Shown in pieces: positions 37,201-49,973 of a stretch of 64,000 nucleotides of DNA. The notes under the pieces are model-generated. The model did not search any database and was not told the origin of the DNA. It worked only from the letters and a program-made list of their open reading frames with translations. Made by a program: the position numbers and the translations under genes. Positions within the stretch are counted from its first letter, which is position 1, and the number at the start of each line of letters is the position of its first letter. The DNA comes from Synchiropus splendidus (taxonomy: Eukaryota; Chordata; Actinopteri; Syngnathiformes; Callionymidae), in the NCBI RefSeq assembly GCF_027744825.2, contig NC_071336.1:23857501-23921500 (forward strand), written 5' to 3'.

Positions 37201-38569
37201 ACCCTGACTCCAACGGCTTAATAGAGATGGGGAGACTATGGAACCACTCTTCACTGAATCATATTGGATGTCAGTCCCTTCTGTGACTCTCCTCCTTAGT
37301 GACAGTACCGAAGGTCACCATATGGTCTTGTATGAAAGTTCCCCCAATATCCAATGAGAGGAGCTCTTTTGAGAGAAATGTGTGTTTTCAGAACAAACCG
37401 GCCAGACACGTCACAATGTAGATGGGTCAGCTTGCGCCACGTGTTCCCTTCAGCCAGTTCCCTCGGCTGGACACCATTGCTTCAGCCATGTCTGCGAATT
37501 TCACCTATAAAAAGCCTGAGATCAACATACATTACACAGACGTTCTGCTGTGCCTTTTCCTCGCTCCAGCATGTCAAAGCTGAAATGTAAATACAACATT
37601 TAAAATCAGTCGTGTCTGTGATTGCAGATGGAAAGAAGAAGCTTTCTATTTCAGTCACTTGGCTTTTCACATGACAAAATTTGAAGAGGGGAAAGCAGAT
37701 GTTCGAAAGTTTTCGCATCGTTCCCTCCCCAAACTTTCTCCATCTTGTCTTCCATACTATCATTATCCCATGCATCCGCTATCAAAGAGTCTCGCAGGCC
37801 TTTGATTCTCTGAATCAGTTCTCCCTCTCTTCCTGTTCCCACCCTTCCCCTTTACTCTCCTCTTGCCACCTATCTGTTTCTAGCTCTCTTTCATTCTCAC
37901 CTCCCCTTCAGTCTGTACCTGAGTAAATAAACAGTGTTGTGTAGGATGCTAATTAGAGCAGGTTCAGGGACATGATGGGCCCAGAGATAGATAAACAGCG
38001 ATGTGGGGAGGAGACGGGATAAGACAGGAGGGTGGGGGAGGAGATAACCCACCTCAAGGGCAACACAACACAGACACAAGAATGCCAGGTTTGCAGTGAA
38101 GGACAGAGAAGAGGTTTGGTCTCGACAGTGTTTAGCTTTCAACCACAGGACTCCGTGAGGAGTACTGCTGAAGAAAGGGAGACCAGCTGAGCAGGAGGAA
38201 CGTCCTGAAAACTTCCTTTAATGACTCCTGGAGAGCGGCAGCCAGATCAAAAGAATATGCAGATGAAAACGTTAATCTCCTGTTGAGGTGAGCGCAGCCT
38301 GTAAAAAGAGGTCAAAACAGAGAAGCACCTTTTCATTCCACACATGATGAGCAGGTAGAGGCGGCTTTAATACGTTGGAATTGCTCCACTGGATTTCCTC
38401 CCGTAACAAGCTCTGTGATTTGTCGCTTTCTGCCACTCGCCTTTCCTGACTTTTCAAACCCATTTCACACTGCAGCTCTGCCGACTTTGCTAACAAGACT
38501 ATGATGGCCACATGACGCTCACCTACTGGTCCTTTCATGCCGGGTACACAAGTGTCGTAGTAGTAGCAG

Positions 38570-38573
<4 letters not shown>

Positions 38574-38626
<53 letters not shown>
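38574..38626. repeat. (TA)n microsatellite, 53 bp
   Basis: About 26 perfect AT units, followed by two copies of a GTAAGTATATA-type unit. It lies in the probable znf438 intron. Confidence 0.95.
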
Positions 38627-38629
<3 letters not shown>

Positions 38630-39429
38630 AGTATATAGTAAGTATAAATATATTTGACACAACAGTCTTTTCAGTGCTCAAAAAATGTATTGTCCTTTAT
38701 GTCATTCAAGGTGGTAAAGTATGCTAACGTCTGGTGTATAGGCAGGTAGACAGGGGAGAATATATTCCACACATGCAGTCTCCACCTCCACCATATAGAG
38801 GGAGGCCATTCATGGCAGTTCGCCTGCGGTCGTAAGGATTCAATGCCATAGTTTACGACTCGTCAGCGCTACATTTCCTAGACCACAGAGTCTCGTTTCT
38901 CACTCATAATCATGATATCCCTTTATTTTGGCTCAGCACAATGTTACACATTGATAAACACAATGTTATTATCGCGCCATGTGACCAACGTTGCTGGTCA
39001 CACCGCCCTGGGAAGCAGCAGGGCTGAGCTTAAAATGAATATCTGACTTTTGTGATCATGAACTTGACTAAAACAAAGTCACTTTATTTGTCTTAGAAGG
39101 AATAAGGAAACAGAAATTAAGTGCCTTAAAAGGTTTTTATGCTGCAGATCTGTTTCGGGACGAGGTCAATTTCACTCAAGAATACAAGAACACAAATGGG
39201 GTTGAGCTGTATTTTGCACCCAGAATACTCAGCAGAAGTTGGTACTGTCAACACTCAATGGAATCAATAGTCTAATCAGCATTTGGGAAGATAGACACTG
39301 GCAGGCGCCCCAGGACACACACTGGACGGACTATGTTCATCACTCATCCTGGGAACGTCCCTGAATTCTCTCAGAAGAGCTGGAGGATACTCCAACTTGG
39401 ATAACTTGGAAACATTGATAAAAAGATAT

Positions 39430-39432
<3 letters not shown>

Positions 39433-39470
<38 letters not shown>
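39433..39470. repeat. (TA)n microsatellite, 38 bp
   Basis: Perfect AT dinucleotides, about 800 bases from the larger (TA)n array at 38574-38626. Confidence 0.95.
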
Positions 39471-39474
<4 letters not shown>

Positions 39475-40252
39475 CGTGTTCTAAAGACGCTGACTTCTAT
39501 ATGCAGGCGCTGGGCCCGTGCTCCAAAACATTTATACAACAGCGACAATAGAGTGATGACCAGAAGACAACGTGATCTCACGATCATTCAGGGATGTGTT
39601 TTCACTAAGACTTCTTATGATCCCAGATTACCTTCGGATTCCTTTTACAACAGGTGCATGAGAAACCTTGCCGTCAGAGATACTTTTCTTATAATCTTTT
39701 AATCTCAAGTGAAGCCTTGCCGCAAACACAACTGGAGAGACACAATTGTCGTGTGAGAGAAAAAGAAAATCAGGGAAATGTGATGGCTTGACAGACGAGC
39801 TCTTTTTATAATGAGGTCAGCGTGAGCCGTGGGATTGCTTTCTCCTGGGAGACGCAGAGACACACGGAAGGAACGCCGGCGAGCGGCGGGGCTACTTCAG
39901 TCAACAGAGTCTGACCGGTGTGTACAAGACACCAGATCACACAACAAAGGGCTCACGGGAGAAGTATCCGTGTCTGGAGCGTGAATATCATCACTGCAAC
40001 AATAGTGCTTCAGAAAACAATACCAATCAGAGCAGCAGATTCATAAGAAGTAAAAAGCAAGCAGCAGAAGATATTAGGCCAAATGTAAACACTGAATGGA
40101 TGAACTAAAAGAGGGCGAGTGAAGAAGAGTGCAGTGTTTGGATCTCTTCTACCAGCAGCATTTGGACCCGTGCCGCTTTGTCATTGTAATGGTCACAAAC
40201 ATGGAACCAACTGTTGAAAGATTGATGATATGAATTATTAAAATGTGTTTAC

Positions 40253-40339
40253 CTGAAGGATGATTTACTCCCGCTGGCTCCTCCTCCTCCTTCAGTGGTG
40301 CCCAGATGACGGTCCTGCCCCTCCTTCTCTGCACTGGCC
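40253..40339 (-). other. znf438: candidate 5' exon of znf438
   Basis: This 87-nt minus-strand segment has a good acceptor (CTTCTCCCACTTTTTAG) and a good donor (TTCAG|GTAAAC). One frame reads APLKEEEEPAGVNHPSG, which lines up with the recalled human N-terminal segment VPPKDEGESNIPSG just before the conserved QFRTIAPK region. The exon is phase-symmetric (starts and ends after one codon base). It does not join in frame to the main exon through the acceptor before 32024, but it would through the AG at 32006-32005, giving NHPS-D-IPMKSLQF. It could be coding, 5' UTR only, or part of a transcript with another exon between. No Met occurs in that frame, so a further upstream exon would be needed to start it. 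Confidence 0.4.
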
Positions 40340-41270
40340 CTAAAAAGTGGGAGAAGTTCTCCTTAACATCCATCATAAGTCCACAATACATCACATGAAC
40401 ACCAGGGGTGCAATGAATACACAGTTTCAGCGAATCAGTCGTTATTGAAACACAAACTGCCTTTATAAAATAACTGACATCATATACTTCCAGTAAGTCA
40501 AAAGTCAACAGGTAATAAGAACTGAATGGGCACTTATAGCAGTCACTTCTATGTTAACATTTGTCTTTTAGTTAACAAAAGCATGTCGCCTTTTCACCAG
40601 ATGGGTTACGTCTTTTCTCATCTCCTACATGTCCAGATCTGCAAACCAGGAGCACGATTACAATGCGCATGAGAGCGAACAGCTAGCATTAGATTTGGCC
40701 ATAGCATCAGGAGCTGTAATCTCAGCGGGCCGATACGGCTGCTTGAGCGAGCTCAGGTTGCGCTGCAGTGCCGACCTGGTAGGCGGTGTCAGTCAGCCTA
40801 CTCTCACTGCAGAGCAGAATGAAATGCAACAAAAATATCAGCCAACATCAAAATGAATTAAGACCATCACTGACCAACATGGGAAAAACGCACGTACACA
40901 ACGTCCACAAGTTGATGCACTGATGGCAGCTCAGCTTGAGTGACCTCAAACAAGTAAAAGGTCACGTGGCATGCTTCTACAGCAGCGACCACATAAATGG
41001 TAACATAAGTGGACCTCACTAGTACACACACCTAGTCGGCTCTCCCTCACACGCCCTCTCCCTAAATGCCTGTCGCTTTGGGTCTCCATTAAGCAGACTG
41101 AGCGCTCGTTTAGCCAACAGTGTCTCGGCAGTTGGGGACACCGGCTGCCCACTCAGTCGGATCCAGCCGTATTAAATAAATAAGGAGCGCTCTTCTGTGT
41201 AAATTATTCATTTAACATGCCTTATCCTCTTCCAACAACCTTGTTAGAGCAGCTCAGGGGTGGAGGTGGA

Positions 41271-41284
41271 GGGGGGGGGGGGGG
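41271..41284 (+). repeat. G14 homopolymer with flanking G-rich sequence
   Basis: Fourteen consecutive G, preceded by GGGGTGGAGGTGGA, form a strong G-quadruplex-capable tract on the plus strand. Homopolymer length is also prone to sequencing error. Confidence 0.9.
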
Positions 41285-43497
41285 CAGCGGAGAGGACGAG
41301 GCAGACGCCGCGGCTCATGTGCGACTCAGCAGAACCCGTGGTGCATCTCCGAGATCTCTGGGTGCTCAGTCGTCGGGGGGCTAATTTGGTCTGACACCTC
41401 CTTTGTTTGGAGCAGAAAAGAGCTGCGTACACACAGCGACACGGTGGTTCACGTGGCTATACACACTGGCGTGCACAAGCATGAGGTGAAACAGCACATG
41501 GAAGTAGATTTCTAACGTAGAATAATCTTCCTTCTTGTCTGGCTAAATTATTGAGGAGTGGAAGACCAGGACACGCAACGCTGGAATGCTGCGGCGGGCT
41601 CCTTTTTGTGCTGCCTGAAGTCATCTCAAAACAAAAGAGCGGCCTGAAAACCCGAAACTCATCAGCATTAGGGAAGACACATGGCATTTGTATCACTGAT
41701 GATGCTGACGTCATAGAACCTCACACTTTTATAACAAGTAAAGGGCAGCATCTGAGAGCAACATTTCTATCACCCATCATCACTACTTCTTCTGTGTATC
41801 TCTTCAAAATATGCTTGTATAGATCACACAGGTGTGCTTCCATCCGACCAAGTTAGAAAGAAGCGGTGAGTCAGTGGCAGCGTCATGGGAGGCCCTTGAA
41901 GAGGGAAGGCTGGCCTCGTGTGGTCACATCCAGACAGCAAAATTGCTGAAATGATTCATGCTGTTTCAAAGAAAGGTGTGAAAGCACAAAATGCCTCACA
42001 ACTTTAATCGGCCACACCACGTAGCTGCAAACCAGCCCGTGCACGCAGGCGCTGGATCAATAATGGAGGGTTGATGATTGACTTACACAACGTAGATGGG
42101 CAGGTATGTGAGTAACCTGTTGTGGCGTGAGGATTGCAACTAAAAAAAAAAAGAATGGGCAGTCTATTCATGTCCTGCTGAGACAGTGAGGGAGACAGAG
42201 GCACCAGGGAAAAGAAGAGGAGGAGGAGGGCAGCCAGTAGGGTTCATGGATGTGCTGAATGAATCAGAATATGTTCAGGGGATGGAGAGTAGTTACTACT
42301 TCTCCAAGTTATAGGCTGGTAATTCGCTTAAGTGAGCAACATGGTTACCAATCTACCGAAGTCTAATACAGATCTGCATCGAGTCTCTACCCGATACGTA
42401 GCTCTAATGAGACACAATGAAGACAAAACAATGGCAGAAATTCTCCGTTCTCCAGTCACAATATATTGAACATCCTCACCGACTTCCTACAACGCTGCCT
42501 CTGTTTCATGTTTTGAGCAAGAGGGTGAATTAAAAATACTTCCACAGTTGCAATTTGTTAGTTTTGGAGTTTTTTGTCAGAAAACTTTTACTTAAGTGAG
42601 ATATACTGGTGAAGAGCAATAGCAACACATGGAAGCGCGTGATCAGTGACGGTAAAAGCACATGAAACGGAGAGGTAGAATTCGTACGTAAAGGGAGCAT
42701 AAATGGGCCGTTAGAGGTAAATCCAGTTTTAGCGACATTTATTTTTTCCAAGTTGCTCAATGGCAGCCAACAACAACAGAAAAGTCACTTTGTGCAGGGC
42801 ATAAACAGACTTCTGGGACTCATCCCTGTTTGAATAAAAGTTGGGTAATACATTTTTGTGTCACTGACCGATCGATTCTCAATATAATTAGTTGTAGCCC
42901 CTGTTCTATTGCAATGAAGTGAAGCTAGAGGGAAGAACCAGTATTTGAGATCCCGTTCATTTTTCCGGTGGGAGTTAGCAGCAACAAAAAAACGCCGCTA
43001 GCCAACTTAGTCCTGTGAGTGGATTGTGAAGTGTTGACAAATTTCCAGAAGCCTTCTATCCTTGGGTGTCTAAAAAGCAAGTGTGTCGTACTCCAGTCAT
43101 GTGACTCGACTCTCCTCCTCTACCCAAACAGCTGTCTGCAGTGCCAAGCTGCAGGGATCCACCGCCAGACTGGCCCCGCCTCCTTCGGGCCCCTGGCCAA
43201 CATAGCAATGTCAATGATTACACTTGTGATTAAAGCTTTCCACTTCAAACAGGCCTGATGTTTATTCTGTCTCTGATATGGCCAATGGGATAAAGAGTGG
43301 GCAGGCTCATGTGTGTGTGTGAGTGAGTGAGTGTGAGCGAGTGTGTAATGAGGGCGGGACGTGTGCAACAAGCACTGAAGACATACAGTCATAATGACAC
43401 ACTGGATGCCTTTCTGCATACAACAGTCAGCTCGCTCATCCTCCTCCGGGGTCAATTGCAGTGTGTTGTTTTACAGTGAGAGGCAATTATTAGGGAA

Positions 43498-43508
43498 GGG
43501 GGGGGGGG
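43498..43508 (+). repeat. G11 homopolymer
   Basis: Eleven consecutive G after TAGGGAA, a second quadruplex-capable tract about 2.2 kb from the first. Confidence 0.9.
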
Positions 43509-43860
43509 TGATGGTACCCTGCCCTGTCTCGCTGAATATTTTCCTCTACTGTTGCACTTCGCTGGAGCCAAAGTAATTCAATCAGCACATATAGTTAGGG
43601 GAACCGAGGAGGCAGCACTACATAAATCCAGCCTCCGCAAGTCATGCACTATGTTTATATGAGCAGACACCTACAGTAATGACCCCCCCCTACTGCTCTC
43701 AGGAATGCAGACCCACCTCTAACAGGTCTTTTCAAGCCACATGTGGCCTACTCTTCAAAAATTGGAAAAGGGACACTGATTTTTTTTCTCCATTGCCTTG
43801 AGTTAGTTTTCCATTAAAATGGTTCATGTGACTCGTAAGTGATACTACAATTTTTCTACA

Positions 43861-44013
43861 GTCATGTCCCCATCAGGGGTAGCCACTCCAAGTCCTCCTG
43901 AGCCGATCAGGGTCATTCTAGCAAGTCGCCTTTACAACTTCCATGAACCTCATTGCTTGTCTTCGACATGGCTTTTCCTGTCTGTTCCCAATGACAACCT
44001 CACTGCCTGACAC
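43861..44013. mobile_element. retroelement-like fragment (unclassified)
   Basis: Contains CCACTCCAAGTCCTCCTGAG and then CTTTACAACTTCCATGAACC, the second part echoing the fragment at 34246. The wording is like decayed tails of fish non-LTR elements. There is no frame or poly-A tail to confirm it. Confidence 0.25.
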
Positions 44014-47000
44014 TTAAAACTTTGTCGTCCAGTTCTGCCTGCATCCTTTGACGGAACTGACCTTTGACAACTTCTGCTCACCATGATAAGAAATCAAATG
44101 TTGCTTTTTATATCTTAAAATTAAATTTCATAGTAGAATGCAGTCTAGGTAAAATACATCACAGGGGTTGCCTTGCAGCGGCATAGGCATTCGCAGTGTA
44201 TTAACCCAGAAATATATAATCCAGAGGCCATTAAAACACAACGCATCTTGTACGATTTTGGAGCAAATATTTCCTCGCCTAACGTAAAATGAACATTAAT
44301 CGAGTGTGATGATATGCAGCGTTAGTCTGAGGAGTTCAGTTGATGGAGAATACAGAAACCAAAGTTTACTTCAGGAGTTCAGAAAGCTTCCCACTGATCA
44401 ACTATTTATAGGTCGAGCCTCTCAGGTTTGTTGCACCTCTGAGGAAAAGGCAAGTTATTCAGATACCTTGATAAACAAGGCGCCTTCTCCATATTTTAGG
44501 AACCTGGGCAGGATGAGGAGAGCGAGACTCCGAGCTGCGCTACAGCTGCAGCCTGAATTAGCCAGGACCACATAAAGAACCCTCGTCTCTATTCCAAGTC
44601 GGGGTGGGAAAATTACAGGCCTGCTTGCTCTACTCTAGCATTAAACCTCAATTAGTGCATGAGTTCACCGGTGATGTCGTTACCGAGGGACCCAGGAGCT
44701 TTGGAAATAAGCAGTGCTTTGCTCGATGGAGACAGGCGCTCGCACTTCAAACTTTCAGGGCTCTTTGAGCACATGTGGAAAGTCGTTGGGAGCTGAAACG
44801 GAGTTAGATGGTGTCCTTGCGAAAACAAATGGCTAGAAAACCTGCGGCCAGGTTTGGCTGAATTGGCCAGGAATTTTAAGCCGGAGTCGTGACTGAAGTT
44901 TTCCCAAGAGAACAGAGGTCGGTGAGGCAGGACAATAAAAACTTTGGTTTGACCTTCAGTGACCTGATAGGAGACAGAAGAGAGCCGGTGGGCGGGGCCT
45001 CGTGCCTCCTGACTTTTTGTTATTGCAGCCACCTCAAACGCAACAATGGCTTACATAACCTGACAGGAAATCACACTAGTAACAGCTGATCTGAGCAACT
45101 ATTTAAAACCATTACAGAATTGTTCTGCTTCGCTTGAATTACATAATAACTAGATGCTCAAAAAAATAATCAATTGTTAATTCCAGACAAACACATGATT
45201 TTAATTTGTGCGCTTGTGTTTTTTTTTTCCTTTGGGGATTAAATGACAAAACAGAATAAATAATTCTATTTAAGATATAGACATACTAAATAAATAAATA
45301 AATGTTCACAAGTGCCTAAATAGAAATTTGATTTAAACCAGTATTAGTCCCATATGAAACTGTTAAAAAGTTGGGAACATTTAATTGAATCAGATCAAAG
45401 CGTTTTACTATCAGACCCCGTGACTTCGCATAAAGCAGAAGGTGGCTACCAAGGTTTATTTTCATATAGTTTCTGATTGTTATACAAAAATAACTTCAGA
45501 ATGATGTCAGTTTCCGGATATTAAATCACTGGAGAGGTAATATGTTTTCGTAACCATGAGAGATGACGGACAAATATACCAAATGAAGGCTCAGATTGTT
45601 GTAATCTGGTACGATCCCTTAAACATGTCAGCGCTCTCCAACAAAAACACAGAACTCAAGGCCGAGGCCAGAGTTAATGTGGTCAGAAAATGTTCCCTGG
45701 CGCTGTAGAGCTGCCGTTTCTTCAGCGTATACATGGAAGGCAGCAAGTGTAGCAGCATGGGAACGCTCCAGGGCAGCGCTGCGTACCTTTGCTCCTTATT
45801 GTAACAGAGAGCGTGTGAATTATGCATGCCAGCTTCCAGCAACTTCCTTGGAGGCGTAAAAGCAAGCTGCCCGAAAAACACAAGTCGGTGTACCTCCACC
45901 TGAAGACAAAAATCTCCCTCACATCTTCAAAGAGAGGCAAATCTGGTCATAGTCTGTTAGTACCACCCAGTGGGTTTGCAAAACTCACTCTCTCACAGGT
46001 GCAGCAAAAAGGGATGGGGCCCACAGTTCTCAAAAAGTGGAACAGTCTTTTTTTTTTTTTTCAGCGCGGAGCTCTGACAAAAACTTCAAGTAGGGGTGGG
46101 GTGATGAGGGGAGATTGAGATCAAAAGCCCACCATTTCTTGTGAGCGGACCCAATCAGCCAAGAGGGCCAAGGAGAGAAGGAGAGACAAGCGCTTCCCTT
46201 TTAAATTGATCCCACTGAGACCCTCAAGGTTCCCCTTGCAGGACTTGCAGAAATGCGATAAAAATCCGGCCCCGTGGATCTGACAAGGAACTGGGAGGGG
46301 AGAGGCGAAGAAGAAAGACTGTTTCGGGGAGCTGGAGACACAGAAAGAACAGAGGAAGTAAGGAGGGAGACAAGCCAGTTGAGGCAGATCAAGGAAGACA
46401 AGAAGGTGGGCTCATTCTCCCGGGGGGTGGAGGGGCACCGGCGCATCAATGTGTGCCAGCAAAAAAAGCAGCCAGAGTTGCTATCAACTATCAAACCTGT
46501 GTTTCACGTCTGATGATGAGCTCTGCTGTGTCTTTATTCTGCCCAGGTCTTGGCAGTGAGACTCTGGATCGTTTCACGCTGGCCTGAGATCTGACTCTGG
46601 ATCAGTCCGTCGTAGTTATCCGCAGCATACTGAGCCTCAAAGGAACAACCGCTATCAGAGCAACCCAGAGACCCCACAGCCTGCCAGGCACACCATCCAC
46701 CAGTCCAGTGGCCAACACACACAAACTCACTCCATGCCTGTCGGGGAGGTGGGGTCGTGTTTTTGTAGTTCGACGTCCGGAAGAGAGGAAAACCTTATAA
46801 TTGGATTATAAGTCAAATGATAAAAATTACAGTCAGTAAATCAAATTTAGTCCTCATGATTTTCATCAGACTCGAGGAGGTGACCCAAATAACGAACTTA
46901 TCATGACGACATCAGATGTGTCAGTGGTAACATGCATCTTCACGGATCATAAAGAATCGTTTTGCTTCCCTCCATACTCGTCGAGTTGCTTCTGTCTTTA

Positions 47001-49973
47001 GCGTTTGTTCACCGTGAGCCAACTCTGAAGCACAACAGTCGCCTCCACTCGAATCATCTCTGAACTCGGAAAGTAAGTTCGGCTCTTGATGAGTCACAAT
47101 TCATGAGGATCTCCAAACTCTTCTACGTCTTGAGTTTAGCTGGACAAAAGTGGTACAAGAGAATTAATGACCCATAGCCACCTGTATCCCTCAGCAGTAC
47201 CAGGTCTTAAAAAAAAGTTATAACACTAAATGTCTCTTCAATAAGTTGAAATCCGAAGCTGAGAAACAGATTTTGTTCTCTGATTTTTATGGCTAATGTT
47301 GGGCAGGTTTATTTCTATATTGCTAAAACGAAGCTATGATACAACTGCATTAGGAGTAAGGCCGATATATCGTCACCGATATGGGCATTTATGACCTCGT
47401 TATTATCAGCTGATCAAATAATAAATATAATTTATTTAGTCTGATAAGATGCTATTTATATTCATACATGATGTGAAATGCTATGACCCTTTAAAATGTT
47501 ATATCAGGTCTTGGAGTTCAATTTTTGGACAAGCAGAGTTTTGCTGTTGAAGACTGGATTTGCAGTATCAGCAGCACAACTGGACCCCAAATACTCATTC
47601 CCTGGACACGTAGTTGAGGCACCATTCTGGTATTTAACAAGTGAACATTACATTTTGGGCTTGATCTGTTCATTGTTGATTGAAAAGGGAATAAAACATA
47701 TTCATTTATATTGAGCACTTTTTTATTGTTTATTTGTTTGAAAATGGTGAGTCAATGTCATTTTTAGTGAAAAAAGTACGCAAAGGACACAGACCTGGAA
47801 GAAAGTCCCATGGAAGAAACCACAGAGTGTTCAGAAATTCATTTGACACCAAAAATGAGAAAATGGAGGCAAAGCTGGCAGCACCGCCACACCACAGGAA
47901 ATAAAGCATACTGACTCACTGAAGGAACAAAGGGAGAAAAATGACAAAATAAAGGGAGAAATTAAAAGAGGACAGAACCATCAAGGCTCTGGCTGAAGGC
48001 AATGCACCCACAAGCATGAAGAACTCATTGGCCAAGGCTGAGGAGAGAATCGCCCACTTGGAAGTCAATGGAAGAGCCAAGAACATGATGATATAACTCA
48101 GTGCCAGAAGACATGGAATATGATCTTCTTCTCTCTACAGAGAATCAGGGACAAGGTTACTCTCAACTCTACAGAGCAGATCGGACGATGGGGAAGAGAC
48201 GTTACAGAAGAAGTGTCAGTACCCAATACAGGTCTGTTACAAGACAGAAAGAAGCAAGTGGAAATGAAGGCTAAGGCGCACACTCTACCCTGCAAAGCTG
48301 AGAGTTCAGTTACACATTCGGATGTCTTCTAAAGTAGACAAGTGATGGACAGTGAAGTCTAATAACATAGTCAAAAAGGTACATTATTTGACTCATGTTC
48401 TTAAAGGAATCAGAGTGCTCAACAAACAAAGCTGTCTGAGAAAAGAAATTATGAGAACTGTTTGTCTCTCTGCTCCTTTTCCATCCCTCAGATCAAGTTG
48501 ATATGAACGAGCTGTTGTTCTATGTTTGACTATAATATTTTCAAGAGATAGAGGGAGATAGACATCCAAGAGAGGCTCAAAGTACAACAGCTGCTACTCT
48601 TCATCTGGAGAACACAGGTGGATGACACCCCCAACGCAGACAAAAAAAAACCAGGGCCGAACCCGGAACATCCTAAATTGCAGTCCATTCCAACAGTGAC
48701 AATCCTCCGCACGTTCCAGAATGAGAACCAGTGGACAAATCCAGCTGTGATGAAAAGCTGCAGCTGCGCATGAATAACTTACAACCTCATAAATAAGCAG
48801 ATCTCTGCTAATTCCATTAAAGTGGCTTCAGGGCAGATACGCCTCCCCCATCACTCTGCACCCCGTCCTCCTGTGGACGCTCGCCCCACCCGTTGATAAA
48901 TGCCCTGAAATCACATAACTATTCAACATCAATATTTTGACATTTCATTCAGCTGACTCTCCAGACGAAGTCATTTATTTAATTAGCTGAATCGAAATTG
49001 GCAGCAGAGGCCAATCCAAAGTTACGTGACCGCGGCTCGCTTGCCACAGGTAACCTTTTTAGAGGGAATCAGCGCGGCAAATTGATTGCTAAGAGCGCAA
49101 ACTCATCATGAGTGCTAATTTTCAGAAGCAGCGCGCGGCGATGTGAGGAAGTAAGAGGCTCTATTTATAACAGGAGGGGATTATCCTGTCATTAGAATAA
49201 AGAGCCGAGGAGAAGAATCAATTTCAGGGTTTTAAAAGCTGACAAACACAGTTCAGCGATGCTGCTGCTCTGTGCTTACGACAAATCAGAAGTCTGAGGT
49301 AGAAAGATGCCCCAGATGGTCCACCATCAGGCCACAATTCAGATTCCTCATACCTGTGTTAGGCTTAACCCAGTGAACACTTTATTCAGTGAGGCAAATA
49401 TTTTGTAAAACAAGACCGTGCCGATTTGGACAAGACTATATCCTGTACTTCCGTGAACTTCTCATGGCTCCAGTCATGCCAGGGCTCATATCTGAAGATA
49501 CTACTTGATCAAGCAATGACGACAAACTTGCAAAAGCCAAACAGTATTGCAACTACAAACACAATAAAGTCAAAAACCATTCACTTCACAAACACTCTAG
49601 AAACACAAGATACCAATTCGAATCGCTCTTGTGTGCTTCATATATTTTTTAATTTTTTTTTTTTTTTAATTCGATAGAATGGAGCTGCCAAAGTTTGAAC
49701 ATCTCAAACCAGGATGTATAAACTTTCCTCTGTAGGACTTGGAATGTACTTGAACACTGAAACAACACAGATAAAATGGAAGCCACAGCCTGACTGTGAT
49801 TTTCTGTGTACAGCTGAGATGTCTGCACCGTGGAGGTATTTCAATTCATCTCAGAAAGACAGACAGACAGTGATTTGTCCCGGGGGGTGGATAAGTGTAA
49901 TGTTCAAATTACAAGAGGCAGTGCAACTGCTGAGTTTCTTTAAGTCACACTTATGACATGCCGGACAGCCTGG
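44014..49973. other. non-coding stretch, nothing recognised
   Basis: No gene is recognised. An AT-rich block lies at 45120-45330 with a (TAAA)n run. Purine-rich DNA at 47760-48090 reads as short coiled-coil-like pieces in changing frames. A complex, repeat-free stretch at 48940-49270 looks more constrained than its surroundings. A T15 run is at 49653-49667. Confidence 0.45.

Larger units (their letters stand above)
32025..40252 (-). other. znf438: probable znf438 first intron
   Basis: This 8.2 kb stretch lies between the main exon acceptor and the candidate 5' exon. It holds no other gene I can support. It includes an A-run near 32965-32978, a retroelement-like fragment near 34246, a short TG-rich run near 35235-35257, and two (TA)n arrays. 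If the 5' exon is not real, treat this as upstream intergenic DNA. Confidence 0.4.
40340..43860. other. non-coding stretch with homopurine and G-rich tracts
   Basis: No gene is recognised. It contains a G14 run (41271-41284) beside moderately CpG-rich DNA (41285-41390), an A-rich run near 42140, a TG/GAGT run at 43311-43343, and a G11 run (43498-43508). Confidence 0.45.

Noticed and set aside
38510..38550. Minus-strand ATG followed by a GTGAGC donor, considered as a znf438 start exon
   Set aside because: Only five codons would be encoded, no resemblance to the family N-terminus, and it cannot join in frame through the strong acceptor before 32024.
47760..48330. Purine-rich region with coiled-coil-like pieces, considered as a decayed LINE ORF1
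   Set aside because: The pieces lie in different frames broken by stops, and no RNA-binding motif, reverse transcriptase remnant or tail was found.
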